From contig CAMHMZ010000003.1 of the NCBI GenBank assembly GCA_946186375.1, forward strand, positions 86,905 through 150,904: a stretch of 64,000 nt of DNA, in the 5' to 3' direction. Position numbers and translations under genes: made by a program. How positions within the stretch are numbered: the stretch's first letter is position 1; each line of letters starts with the position of its first letter. The stretch is from an uncultured Clostridia bacterium (GTDB lineage: Bacteria; Bacillota; Clostridia; Oscillospirales; Oscillospiraceae). Positions 57,967 to 64,000 of this stretch are shown piece after piece. The notes below the pieces were generated by a model that searched no databases, was not told where the DNA came from, and saw only the letters and a list, made by a program, of their open reading frames with translations.

Positions 57967-58674
57967 TCAGCTCTGCAGGACGCGCCTGATGGCGGCCAGC
58001 AGAAGAAGGTGCCCCGGATAAAAGATGTAAAACAACCACTTCAGTCCTTTCCCTTTCTGCCCGTTATACAGGGCAAGGGGGATAAAGCTGAAGCCTGTAG
58101 CGGCATAATAGCCCATCGTCCTCGTGAGGGCAAGAAAGGCCACGCCCACGCCGCTCCGGAGCAGCGGATGCTTCTGCCGGAGCGCGTAAAACAGGAACAC
58201 CGCAAGGACCGCGAAGACGGTGTAATCCGCACGCAGCAGCAGTGCCAGGACGGCGACCCCCGCGACGGCGAACACGCCCAGAGCGGTTTTGACGACGGGT
58301 ACCCGCTCTCCTTCCGGGCTGCTCCCGCCCCGGATCCGGTCGAACAGCATCAGCGCTGCGACGGCGAGAAAGAAGCTCAGCATGATGTTCTGATGTCCCG
58401 GCCCGAGCCTGCCTTCAAAAGCCAGATCAAAGGGGAGCTCACTGATCAGAGCAAAAAGGCCGAGGCGGCCAAGGTATTTCGTTTTGTCCCTTGTATGCGC
58501 AAAGCCTTCCGCGACGCAAAAAGAAAAGATGGGCATGGCCAGCCTGCCGATCATTCTGGGCCACATGAGATCGGGAAAGAACATATCGCCCACGTGATCG
58601 AATACCATGCTGATCATGGCGATGATTTTCAGTGTGGTCCCGTCCAGTATCTGATGTTTTTTCCCGCTGCTCAT
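57967..58674 (-). CDS. TraX family membrane protein
   Basis: 235 residues from ATG 58674 (GGGGCGGTGCAG upstream). Polytopic: ILDGTTLKIIAMISMVFDHVGDMFFPD opening and RLAMPIFSFCVAEGFAHTRDKTKYLGRLGLFALISELPFD are the TraX signature, followed by a series of helices. In plasmid transfer TraX acetylates pilin, but chromosomal TraX in Firmicutes is of unknown role. The open frame extends upstream without a stop into the small conserved gene at 59007. Confidence 0.8.
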   Translation of the reverse strand: MSSGKKHQILDGTTLKIIAMISMVFDHVGDMFFPDLMWPRMIGRLAMPIFSFCVAEGFAHTRDKTKYLGRLGLFALISELPFDLAFEGRLGPGHQNIMLSFFLAVAALMLFDRIRGGSSPEGERVPVVKTALGVFAVAGVAVLALLLRADYTVFAVLAVFLFYALRQKHPLLRSGVGVAFLALTRTMGYYAATGFSFIPLALYNGQKGKGLKWLFYIFYPGHLLLLAAIRRVLQS

Positions 58675-58835
58675 CTGCACCGCCCCGCAAGAAGCATATT
58701 TTCTTGGATTATACCACACTCCCCGGTCTTGCGAAAGCCCGAAACGGTGAAAACAGGCAGGCGGGAGCTTATCCTGCAACAGCCGAGTCGAAACGATCCA
58801 TGAATCCCCCACCGCTCTATGACAACGAAAAGAAG

Positions 58836-58877
58836 AAAGCACAGAACCGGGATCATCCATCCGTTTCTGTGCTTTCC
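58836..58877 (-). terminator. Terminator inside the small-gene/TraX open frame
   Basis: AAAGCACAGAA and TTCTGTGCTTT pair around a CGGATGGATGATCCCGG-type loop, and on the minus strand TCTTCTTTTCG follows. It lies within the open frame that joins the two genes. Confidence 0.7.
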
Positions 58878-59007
58878 TTCTGTTATAGGCTTTCGAGTTT
58901 GCAGGCCTGCGGGTCACCGGGCTGATGGCCCAGAGCGTCCGTCTGCCTGCGTCCAGCTCCCGCTTCTTCTTTTTCGAGAGCTTCGCATACGGGATAAACT
59001 TCTCCAT
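58845..59007 (-). CDS. Small conserved basic protein, no stop before its terminator
   Basis: Starts ATG 59007 with a strong AAGGAGGTACCCCAGC. The first ~52 residues, MEKFIPYAKLSKKKKRELDAG...VTRRPANSKAYNRRKAQKRMDD, match a widespread small basic firmicute protein of unknown role (MDKFIPYEKLSKK... in my memory). Here the frame has no stop at the usual end: it runs through the terminator and on into TraX for 346 codons in total. The coordinates given are the conserved segment only. Confidence 0.6.
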
Positions 59008-59084
59008 GCTGGGGTACCTCCTTCTGTTGTATAAATCAGCGTATCATTTTCCTGGCCGCAAGTCAACATGGAGCGAAATGAAAG

Positions 59085-59243
59085 GTAAACGATGATTAAA
59101 TCGGCAAGAGCGGATCCCGAGAAAATTTGTGTTCTGATGATGGCACTTTTTTGCAGGAATACTTTGTGTATTTCAAGAAAAAGTGACGAAATCAGGGCGC
59201 AAATTTTCCGGGAGGCGCCGCAGGCGATTTGATCAGCGTTTAC
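59085..59243. mobile_element. 159-bp MITE-like element, copy 2
   Basis: Exact reverse complement of 37595-37753. Flanked by AAAG direct repeats (59081-59084 and 59244-59247). Ends GTAAACG / CGTTTAC, apex AATACTTTGTGTATT. No ORF. It is in the 450-bp gap between the small gene and the AlkZ-like gene. Confidence 0.88.
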
Positions 59244-59254
59244 AAAGAAACTAT

Positions 59255-59348
59255 ATAGCAAAAACCGCCTCGAAACAGTATATTTTAAGACGATTTCTGC
59301 CTGCCTTGCGGTAAAGGGCGTCTGTCCCGAGGTTTAGAATTATGTCAA
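59255..59348. repeat. Degenerate palindrome-bearing repeat, copy 1
   Basis: TATATAGCAAAAACCGCCTC ... TTTTAAGACGATTTCTGCC ... ending ATTATGTCAACT. Matches 61540-61650 (TATATAGCAAAAATCGTCTT ... ATTATGTAAACT) with many substitutions. Confidence 0.6.
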
Positions 59349-59458
59349 CTTGATCGCCGTGCGATCCCCAGCTTCCGGGTCTGCATCTGCTCTGCAGAGC
59401 AAGTACCGGCCGGTTCCTTCTTTCGCTGCTCACGGTTCAGACGGGCGTGTGTATTTGA

Positions 59459-60658
59459 TTATTCCAGACCTTCCACAGTCGTGCAGCCGCTAAATCTTGA
59501 AAACCGCGTCACTGCATGATCCATGGCGGTCTGAACTCTTTTGGTCAGACGGATACCGGGTTCAAACCAGATGTTTTTTACACGGAGGGTCCTGCCCTTA
59601 TAATCCGCCGTCATCTCAATTCGCCCGATAAACCGTACACCCCAGAGTATTGGTAAAGTATAGCAGCCATACTTTCGCTTGTCTGCAGGCGTGTAAATCT
59701 CCCAGGAATAGCGGAAGTCCCAGAGCGCGGCGATCATGGCCTTGTCCCAAAGCATGGGATCCAGAGGCGCCATAAACTCCAAACGCGGCTTGCTGTCGAT
59801 CTTTTCCGCAATGACATCCTGCATCAGGGGATCATCCTCTGAACGATAATACAACGGGGATTTGATCCCTTCTACTCGGGCCGGCAGAATTGCGCCGGAG
59901 GCCTCCAGCGCGGAAAAGGCCTGCCTGCGCTGATCCGCCTTCATAGGGATGCCCAAAAAGGCAGATGAATTCTTATCCCAAAGCAATCCAAGCGCACCGA
60001 TACGTCGGAGAACACGCCAGCAAAGAAATGCTTTCTCGTCTTCATACGGAGCGGCTGCCAAAAGCAAGGATGGATCGAGATAACGCTCGGCCAGGTCATA
60101 GAACTTGCGGGAACCGGTTTTATGATGGATCACGAGAGTCCCGTCGGTATAAAGCTGTTCAAGTACAGAACGGGCTGCCTTTGAATTCTTATGCCAGTTT
60201 CCGCTCCAATGCATGGATGAATGCCAGAAAAGCTCCCCATCAAGGGGAAGCGTGTCGCTTGAGACCGGACCGTTTGCCCGAATATAGGTGAGCGCTTCAC
60301 GCTCCAGCTCGGCAAATCCGGGAAAACTTTCCCCATGAATGCGGCTTAACTCTCGAACGGAAGAGAAATACGGCCAATCCTCCGTGGGCCAGATAGAAAG
60401 CTCCTTATCCACATAGTCTACAAGTAATCGGTCCCGGTATAACAACTCTTCCAGCATGGTTTTTTGAAAGCCTTTGACGCGGGACTGAAGTGTTAACTCC
60501 GCATTTTTCCCGCACACGTCAACAGGATCAAACTGAATACATCCTGCCTGCCGGATATAGTCATACGCCCCTTTCTTGCCCGAAAAGCGATACCCGCCCA
60601 ATAAGCCCTGTTTGGCAAGGATGAATTGTCTTGCTTGTGTTATTGTCAATTCAATCAT
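59459..60658 (-). CDS. Winged-helix AlkZ/YcaQ-like DNA glycosylase
   Basis: 399 residues from ATG 60658 (GGAGAAATGTCGGT upstream). HTH_42 (YcaQ/AlkZ) family: ITQARQFILAKQGLLGG opening, IQFDPVDVCGKNAELTLQSRVKGF carrying the catalytic QxD, and late blocks RLEFMAPLDPMLWD and YTPADKRKYGCYTLPILWG. AlkZ-type enzymes unhook DNA crosslinks or excise bulky alkyl adducts, often as antibiotic self-resistance. No biosynthetic cluster is visible here. Lies in the repeat-rich accessory region. Confidence 0.85.
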   Translation of the reverse strand: MIELTITQARQFILAKQGLLGGYRFSGKKGAYDYIRQAGCIQFDPVDVCGKNAELTLQSRVKGFQKTMLEELLYRDRLLVDYVDKELSIWPTEDWPYFSSVRELSRIHGESFPGFAELEREALTYIRANGPVSSDTLPLDGELFWHSSMHWSGNWHKNSKAARSVLEQLYTDGTLVIHHKTGSRKFYDLAERYLDPSLLLAAAPYEDEKAFLCWRVLRRIGALGLLWDKNSSAFLGIPMKADQRRQAFSALEASGAILPARVEGIKSPLYYRSEDDPLMQDVIAEKIDSKPRLEFMAPLDPMLWDKAMIAALWDFRYSWEIYTPADKRKYGCYTLPILWGVRFIGRIEMTADYKGRTLRVKNIWFEPGIRLTKRVQTAMDHAVTRFSRFSGCTTVEGLE

Positions 60659-61068
60659 ACCGACATTTCTCCATTCTGTTCCGGGAGCAGGCAGAATTCT
60701 TCCAAAAGGTTGGACTGAGTATACCATGAGTCGGCAGCTGTAACAACAGAAATCGTCTTGAAGCAAAGCATTTCAAGACGATTTCTGGCAGGGGAAGAAG
60801 GCTTCGAACAGAATTTGGGTATTTTTCGATACTTTTAAACGTCATTTTACGTCAATTTTGCTATTTTTAAGAACTTTTCTAAACCGGTCTGACCACTGCA
60901 TTTTTTTAGGTTCAATAAGTTGGGGGTCAAGCAAGGGGTCGAAACGCACTCTGAAGGCGGTTCGCCGAGTGTCCTGATTTGCATTTGCATATATTCATTT
61001 TTCGGCTTGTTTTCCCCTCCACCACCAAGAACAGAATCAACCATTTGACTTGAAAAGGAGTACTGATT
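60659..61068. other. 410-bp gap with one palindromic repeat
   Basis: Contains the AGAAATCGTCTTGAA / TTCAAGACGATTTCT palindrome (60748-60786), an AT-rich stretch near 60815-60915, and GC-rich text before TnpV. No supported gene. Confidence 0.5.
60748..60786. repeat. AATCGTCTTGAA palindrome, copy 2
   Basis: AGAAATCGTCTTGAA-gcaaagcat-TTCAAGACGATTTCT: 15-bp arms and a 9-nt loop. Same palindrome as in the blocks at 59262 and 61546. Confidence 0.7.
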
Positions 61069-61416
61069 ATGGATCTGGCATATACCCGAAACGGGGACAA
61101 TCTGTTCCCCGCTCTCTACCTCGAAGACGAGAATCTGCCCATCGGGAAATACGGCCTGTTGCGAAAGAGCTACCTGAAAGAACACAAGCGCGGATGGTAT
61201 TCCAGCCTGCTGCTGACCGGCAAGCTGGACGCGCATCTGGCCGAGATCGACCACAGTTGCAATGAACGCATTGAACTTATTATGAATCAACTGGCTAGGC
61301 GCGAGGGCGTGACCGAAGCACTCAAAGCCTCCGATCAGATGGAGTGGGTCAGACGCATGAACAGCATCCGGGCTAGAGCGGAGGAAATCGTTTTGAGCGA
61401 ATTGGTTTACTGCTGA
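61069..61416 (+). CDS. TnpV family transposon protein
   Basis: 115 residues after AAAAGGAGTACTGATT. TnpV motif order: LAYTRNGDNLFPALYL, then PIGKYGLLRKSYLKEHKRGWYSSLLLTGKLDAHLAEIDHSCNERIE, and GVTEALKASDQMEWVRRMNSIRARAEEIVLSEL. TnpV is a small accessory protein of clostridial Tn4451/ICE-type elements. No TnpX recombinase is present in this window near it. Followed by a terminator. Confidence 0.8.
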   Translation: MDLAYTRNGDNLFPALYLEDENLPIGKYGLLRKSYLKEHKRGWYSSLLLTGKLDAHLAEIDHSCNERIELIMNQLARREGVTEALKASDQMEWVRRMNSIRARAEEIVLSELVYC

Positions 61417-61427
61417 TGGAATGGTTT

Positions 61428-61460
61428 GAGCCCGTGACAAATCGTCACGGGCTCATTTTG
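61428..61460 (+). terminator. Terminator of tnpV
   Basis: GAGCCCGTGAC-AAATC-GTCACGGGCTC followed by ATTTTGTG. Confidence 0.82.
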
Positions 61461-61539
61461 TGTGTTTCTTTTTGCGTTCAAACAACGCTTTGTTCAAACG
61501 CCCTATACACGTCACTTTTGGAGGCTAATCTTTCTCATA

Positions 61540-61650
61540 TATAGCAAAAATCGTCTTGAAACGAAACATTTCAAGACGATTTCTGTCTGTGTTGCACCAA
61601 ACGGTGTCCAGACGAGGGTTTTACTACCAGAAGGTGCCTGATATTATGTA
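61540..61650. repeat. Palindrome-bearing repeat, copy 3
   Basis: TATATAGCAAAAATCGTCTT, loop, AAGACGATTTCTGTCTG, then GGTGTCCAGACGAGGG and ATTATGTAAACT. Aligns end to end with 59255-59348. The gap 61417-61733 holds no gene. Confidence 0.65.
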
Positions 61651-61733
61651 AACTATTTGTCGGGCCGTGCGTCTCGTTTTTTGCCGAGATATACAGCCGT
61701 CTATTATCATGTGATTGCTTTTTTCGGAGCAGA

Positions 61734-62645
61734 TCATTTTCTGCGTGTTCCCGTGTTCTCCGAGCCGCGGATCTCCTCGTGATAGAAATAGTCCACGATC
61801 ACAGGATGCCCCTGTGGCACTCTGCCGTAAGGCATCTCGTTGTCCACAAAGGGACAGTCATACCGTTTTGCCATGGCTTCAGCTCTGGCCTCGAGTCCTT
61901 CAAAGTAGCTCCGGTCTTTCTTGTTGTAGATCGCATCGTACAACCCGACCAGTTCCGGCCTCTTCTCCGCGATATAGTCCATGATCGTCTTTTTGAAGCC
62001 TCCGCGCAGATTCAGATTTTCCAGCCAGAACAGATCACACTGATCCTTGACGCGCTCGAAGATCGCCTCAAAGTCCGTGATGCCGGGAAAGACCGGGGAG
62101 ACAAAGCAGACCGTGCGGATTCCCGCATCGTAGACCTTTTTCATGGCGGACAGGCGGCGCTCGATGGAAACAGCGGAATCCATGTCGTCCTTAAACGCCT
62201 CGTCCAGCGTATTGATCGACCAGGAGACGGTGACCTGCCCCAATTCCTTGAGCAGATCGAGGTCCCGCACAACAAGGTCCGACTTGGTGCAGATCAGGAT
62301 ATCCGCACCGCTGCCGCGAAGCTGTTCCAGAAGCTTTCTGGTATTCTGAAAGACCTCCTCCTGGGGATTGTAGCCATCGGTGACAGAGCCGATCACCACG
62401 CGCTGTCCGGCGTATTTCCGAGGATTCTTGATCTCCGGCCAGTGCTTGACATCCAAAAACGTGCCCCATTCCTCCGTATGCCCGGTGAAGCGCTTCATGA
62501 AGCTTGCGTAGCAATACCTGCAAGCGTGGGTACAGCCCACATAGGGATTGACCGAATAGCCGCCCACTGGCAGGCTGGATTTGGTCATGATATCTTTGGT
62601 TTCGACCTCTCCGATCAAAATGCCGTCCATCATCATTTGCGCCAT
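61734..62645 (-). CDS. Radical SAM mobile pair protein B
   Basis: 303 residues from ATG 62645 (GGAGGAACAGAAAGC upstream), overlapping protein A. CxxxCxxC in GCTHACRYCYASFMKRFTGH, then VVIGSVTDGYNPQEEVFQNTRKLLEQL, LICTKSDLVVRD and TVSWSINTLDEAFK, as in SplB-like and Rv2578c-like radical SAM proteins. With protein A and a MarR regulator it forms the mobile pair system known from accessory regions of Firmicutes. The reaction is unknown. Confidence 0.88.
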   Translation of the reverse strand: MAQMMMDGILIGEVETKDIMTKSSLPVGGYSVNPYVGCTHACRYCYASFMKRFTGHTEEWGTFLDVKHWPEIKNPRKYAGQRVVIGSVTDGYNPQEEVFQNTRKLLEQLRGSGADILICTKSDLVVRDLDLLKELGQVTVSWSINTLDEAFKDDMDSAVSIERRLSAMKKVYDAGIRTVCFVSPVFPGITDFEAIFERVKDQCDLFWLENLNLRGGFKKTIMDYIAEKRPELVGLYDAIYNKKDRSYFEGLEARAEAMAKRYDCPFVDNEMPYGRVPQGHPVIVDYFYHEEIRGSENTGTRRK

Positions 62646-63322
62646 GCTTTCTGTTCCTCCAACACCTTGTTGAACGGTTCCGGGAGTTCCTGAACCATGC
62701 TTTCCTCCCCCATGATTGGAAGAAGATCCTCCTTCCAGAACACGGGGATATTCCTCACGTGCGCCTGCTCTGTCAAAGACCTGGCCCAAGCAGGGTCCGT
62801 ATGCACCTTCCGGCTCTGCGCACCAGTCATCGTGCCCACCACGAGCCAGCCAATCCCTTGCAGATCCACCTCGCCGGGATCGTCGAACAGCGGTTCAAAG
62901 GTGACGTGATAGTGCTTCGCGCGGACATTCTTTCGCAGCGCGTCGATCCGCCACAGATCGGCCCGTCTTGTGACCGTCACACCGAACCACGCGTTATCCA
63001 GCTCACAGTCGATGTTCAGCAGATCGGGCCGCTTGGACAGAAACAGAAATTGATGCTGCGGGTTGGCCCGCATTTTGGCGAGCACTTCCTCCAGCCATTC
63101 CGGCTTCCAGACACAGAGGTCGCTCATGCCCGTGAGCAGAAAATTCTGCGGGCGGGGCTTTTCCATCAGCCGCAGCTTTCCCGGATAAAACTCTGGCTTT
63201 GAAAAATCGTCGAGCATGTGATAGCGCTTTACATTATTGCGGGCATAACAGTAGTCGCAGCCCACCGTACAGCCGATCACGAGGTTCATGTTTTGGATCT
63301 GATCCTTGATACAGACGCTCAT
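62633..63322 (-). CDS. Radical SAM mobile pair protein A (DUF5131-like)
   Basis: 229 residues. CTVGCDYCYARN gives the CxxxCxxC cluster near residue 18-25; FLLTGMSDLCVWKPEWLEEVLAKM, FLFLSKRPDLL and NAWFGVTVTRRAD are the DUF5131/Gp37-like blocks. Ends overlapping protein B by 13 bp and starts overlapping the MarR stop (ATGA). The A/B pair is the core of the mobile pair system. Confidence 0.88.
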   Translation of the reverse strand: MSVCIKDQIQNMNLVIGCTVGCDYCYARNNVKRYHMLDDFSKPEFYPGKLRLMEKPRPQNFLLTGMSDLCVWKPEWLEEVLAKMRANPQHQFLFLSKRPDLLNIDCELDNAWFGVTVTRRADLWRIDALRKNVRAKHYHVTFEPLFDDPGEVDLQGIGWLVVGTMTGAQSRKVHTDPAWARSLTEQAHVRNIPVFWKEDLLPIMGEESMVQELPEPFNKVLEEQKAWRK

Positions 63323-63756
63323 GGTCTCTGTCCTCCTTCCAGATTATCCAGAACGCGACGCAGGAAAGACTCAAACAGCCGGATTTCTTCCTCGCTGAAG
63401 CCCTCATAAAAGACCTCGCCCATCTGCGCCGATACGGCCTCGTAATCCTCCCGTAAAGCATAAGCACGATCTGTCAGAAAAAGCAGGGTTTTCCGCTTGT
63501 CTTTCTCGTCACTCTCACGACGGAGAAGCCCCTGCTTTTCCATGCGCTCCAGCATGGAGGTCAGGGAAGTAATTGCCAGACCGCATTGGTCCGACAGGGC
63601 TTTGATGGAAATGCCGTCTCCCTGCCACAAGACATATAGGATGCGGCCCTGTGCGCCGTTGAAAGCGTCGATTTTCTTTTCATTGAGGATCTTCTCAAAA
63701 AACCGGTCACTCAGCTGCTTCACCTTTGTGACCAAAAAACCTCCATTTGTATTCAT
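63319..63756 (-). CDS. MarR family regulator of the radical SAM mobile pair
   Basis: 145 residues. Winged helix ISIKALSDQCGLAITSLTSMLERMEKQGLLRRESDEKDKRKTLLFLTDRA. First gene of the A/B operon and immediately downstream of a 19-bp inverted repeat, so it is very likely autoregulatory. The signal it senses is unknown. Confidence 0.88.
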   Translation of the reverse strand: MNTNGGFLVTKVKQLSDRFFEKILNEKKIDAFNGAQGRILYVLWQGDGISIKALSDQCGLAITSLTSMLERMEKQGLLRRESDEKDKRKTLLFLTDRAYALREDYEAVSAQMGEVFYEGFSEEEIRLFESFLRRVLDNLEGGQRP

Positions 63757-63759
63757 ATC

Positions 63760-63808
63760 AAAAGCTCCTATATAGTAGTTGTTTGCATTCTACTATATAG
63801 GAGCTTTT
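63760..63808 (-). promoter_or_regulatory. MarR operator/leader hairpin
   Basis: AAAAGCTCCTATATAGTAG and CTACTATATAGGAGCTTTT form perfect 19-bp arms around an 11-nt loop, 3 bp upstream of the MarR ATG. The right arm on the minus transcript contains the AGGAG that should be the ribosome site, so the structure could serve as an operator and as an SD-hiding hairpin. Confidence 0.8.
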
Positions 63809-64000
63809 CTGTCAAGCTTTTTAACGGATCCGACCTTTAGGCTTGTCGAACCATATGTCTGGGCGAGTTTTATTGTTTCCGAGACATGTAAAACACCCTA
63901 AGAAGTCCGAACACAAGGGGTTCAGATCTCTCAGGGCATTTCATTCTTTTGGGGATCCATTTAAGCGATCCGTCGTGCTTGTCGTGTTGAGGCGATATAG
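63809..64000. other. Window end, no gene recognised
   Basis: 192 bp with no supported ORF on either strand. It contains TTTTAACGGATCCGACC and a mild inverted pair CACCCTAAGAAGTC/GGTTC-type stretch. Nothing more is claimed. Confidence 0.4.

Overview
The window looks like chromosome of a high-GC, endospore-forming Clostridia, most like gut Oscillospiraceae. Evidence: SpoIIR, a SpoVB-type flippase, a SpoIIQ-like M23 protein and CotF-like coat proteins beside firmicute housekeeping genes (enolase, HU, RqcP). Most genes are on the minus strand. Gene names come from reading protein motifs; no database search was run.

Layout. 0-0.9 kb: the 3' end of an unidentified gene, a DUF6061 gene and two tRNAs (Glu, Met). 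0.9-5.8 kb: SpoIIQ-like protein, enolase, two coat proteins, a HAD phosphatase and a P-loop ATPase. 6-7.7 kb: a secreted LRR/Ig protein. 7.8-10.8 kb: a zinc uptake operon (zur-znuA-znuC-znuB) with a candidate Zur operator. 11.3-15.8 kb: spoIIR, the CcsA/ResB cytochrome c maturation pair, and a pentaheme NrfA nitrite reductase carrying an N-terminal FMN-binding domain. 16-20.4 kb: two more secreted repeat proteins. 20.7-27.2 kb: small regulator, RqcP, HU, SpoVB, FAD oxidoreductase and DUF4914 ATPase. 27.4-37.4 kb: metabolic, membrane and hypothetical genes. 37.8-46.2 kb: two adjacent MoxR-AAA/VWA modules, the first in a tightly overlapping operon with YdeI-like, DUF6273 and radical SAM genes. 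46.7-49.9 kb: a redox cluster (ferritin-like, Fe-S aldo/keto reductase, old yellow enzyme-like). 50-58.7 kb: small enzymes, two proteins with a shared Sm-like N-terminus, and a MATE exporter behind a transcription attenuator. 59-64 kb: an accessory tail with an AlkZ-like protein, TnpV, and the radical SAM mobile pair with its MarR regulator.

How the genes fit together. CcsA and ResB would attach haem to the apocytochrome encoded just upstream of them, and no NrfH-type quinol dehydrogenase is seen in the window. The covalent-FMN motif in the NrfA N-terminus suggests a flavin-linked electron supply instead. The zinc operon and the MarR operon each carry their own palindromic control site next to the regulator gene.

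Non-coding structure is rich. There is a 159-bp near-palindromic MITE-like element in three copies: two are identical base for base in opposite orientation, each flanked by a perfect 4-bp direct repeat. The third has the same length and the same apical loop but different arm sequences that still pair. Several other repeat families fill the gaps between genes: stacked short motifs, roughly 95-bp GGGGCGG palindromic units, and an AATCGTCTTGAA palindrome in the accessory tail.
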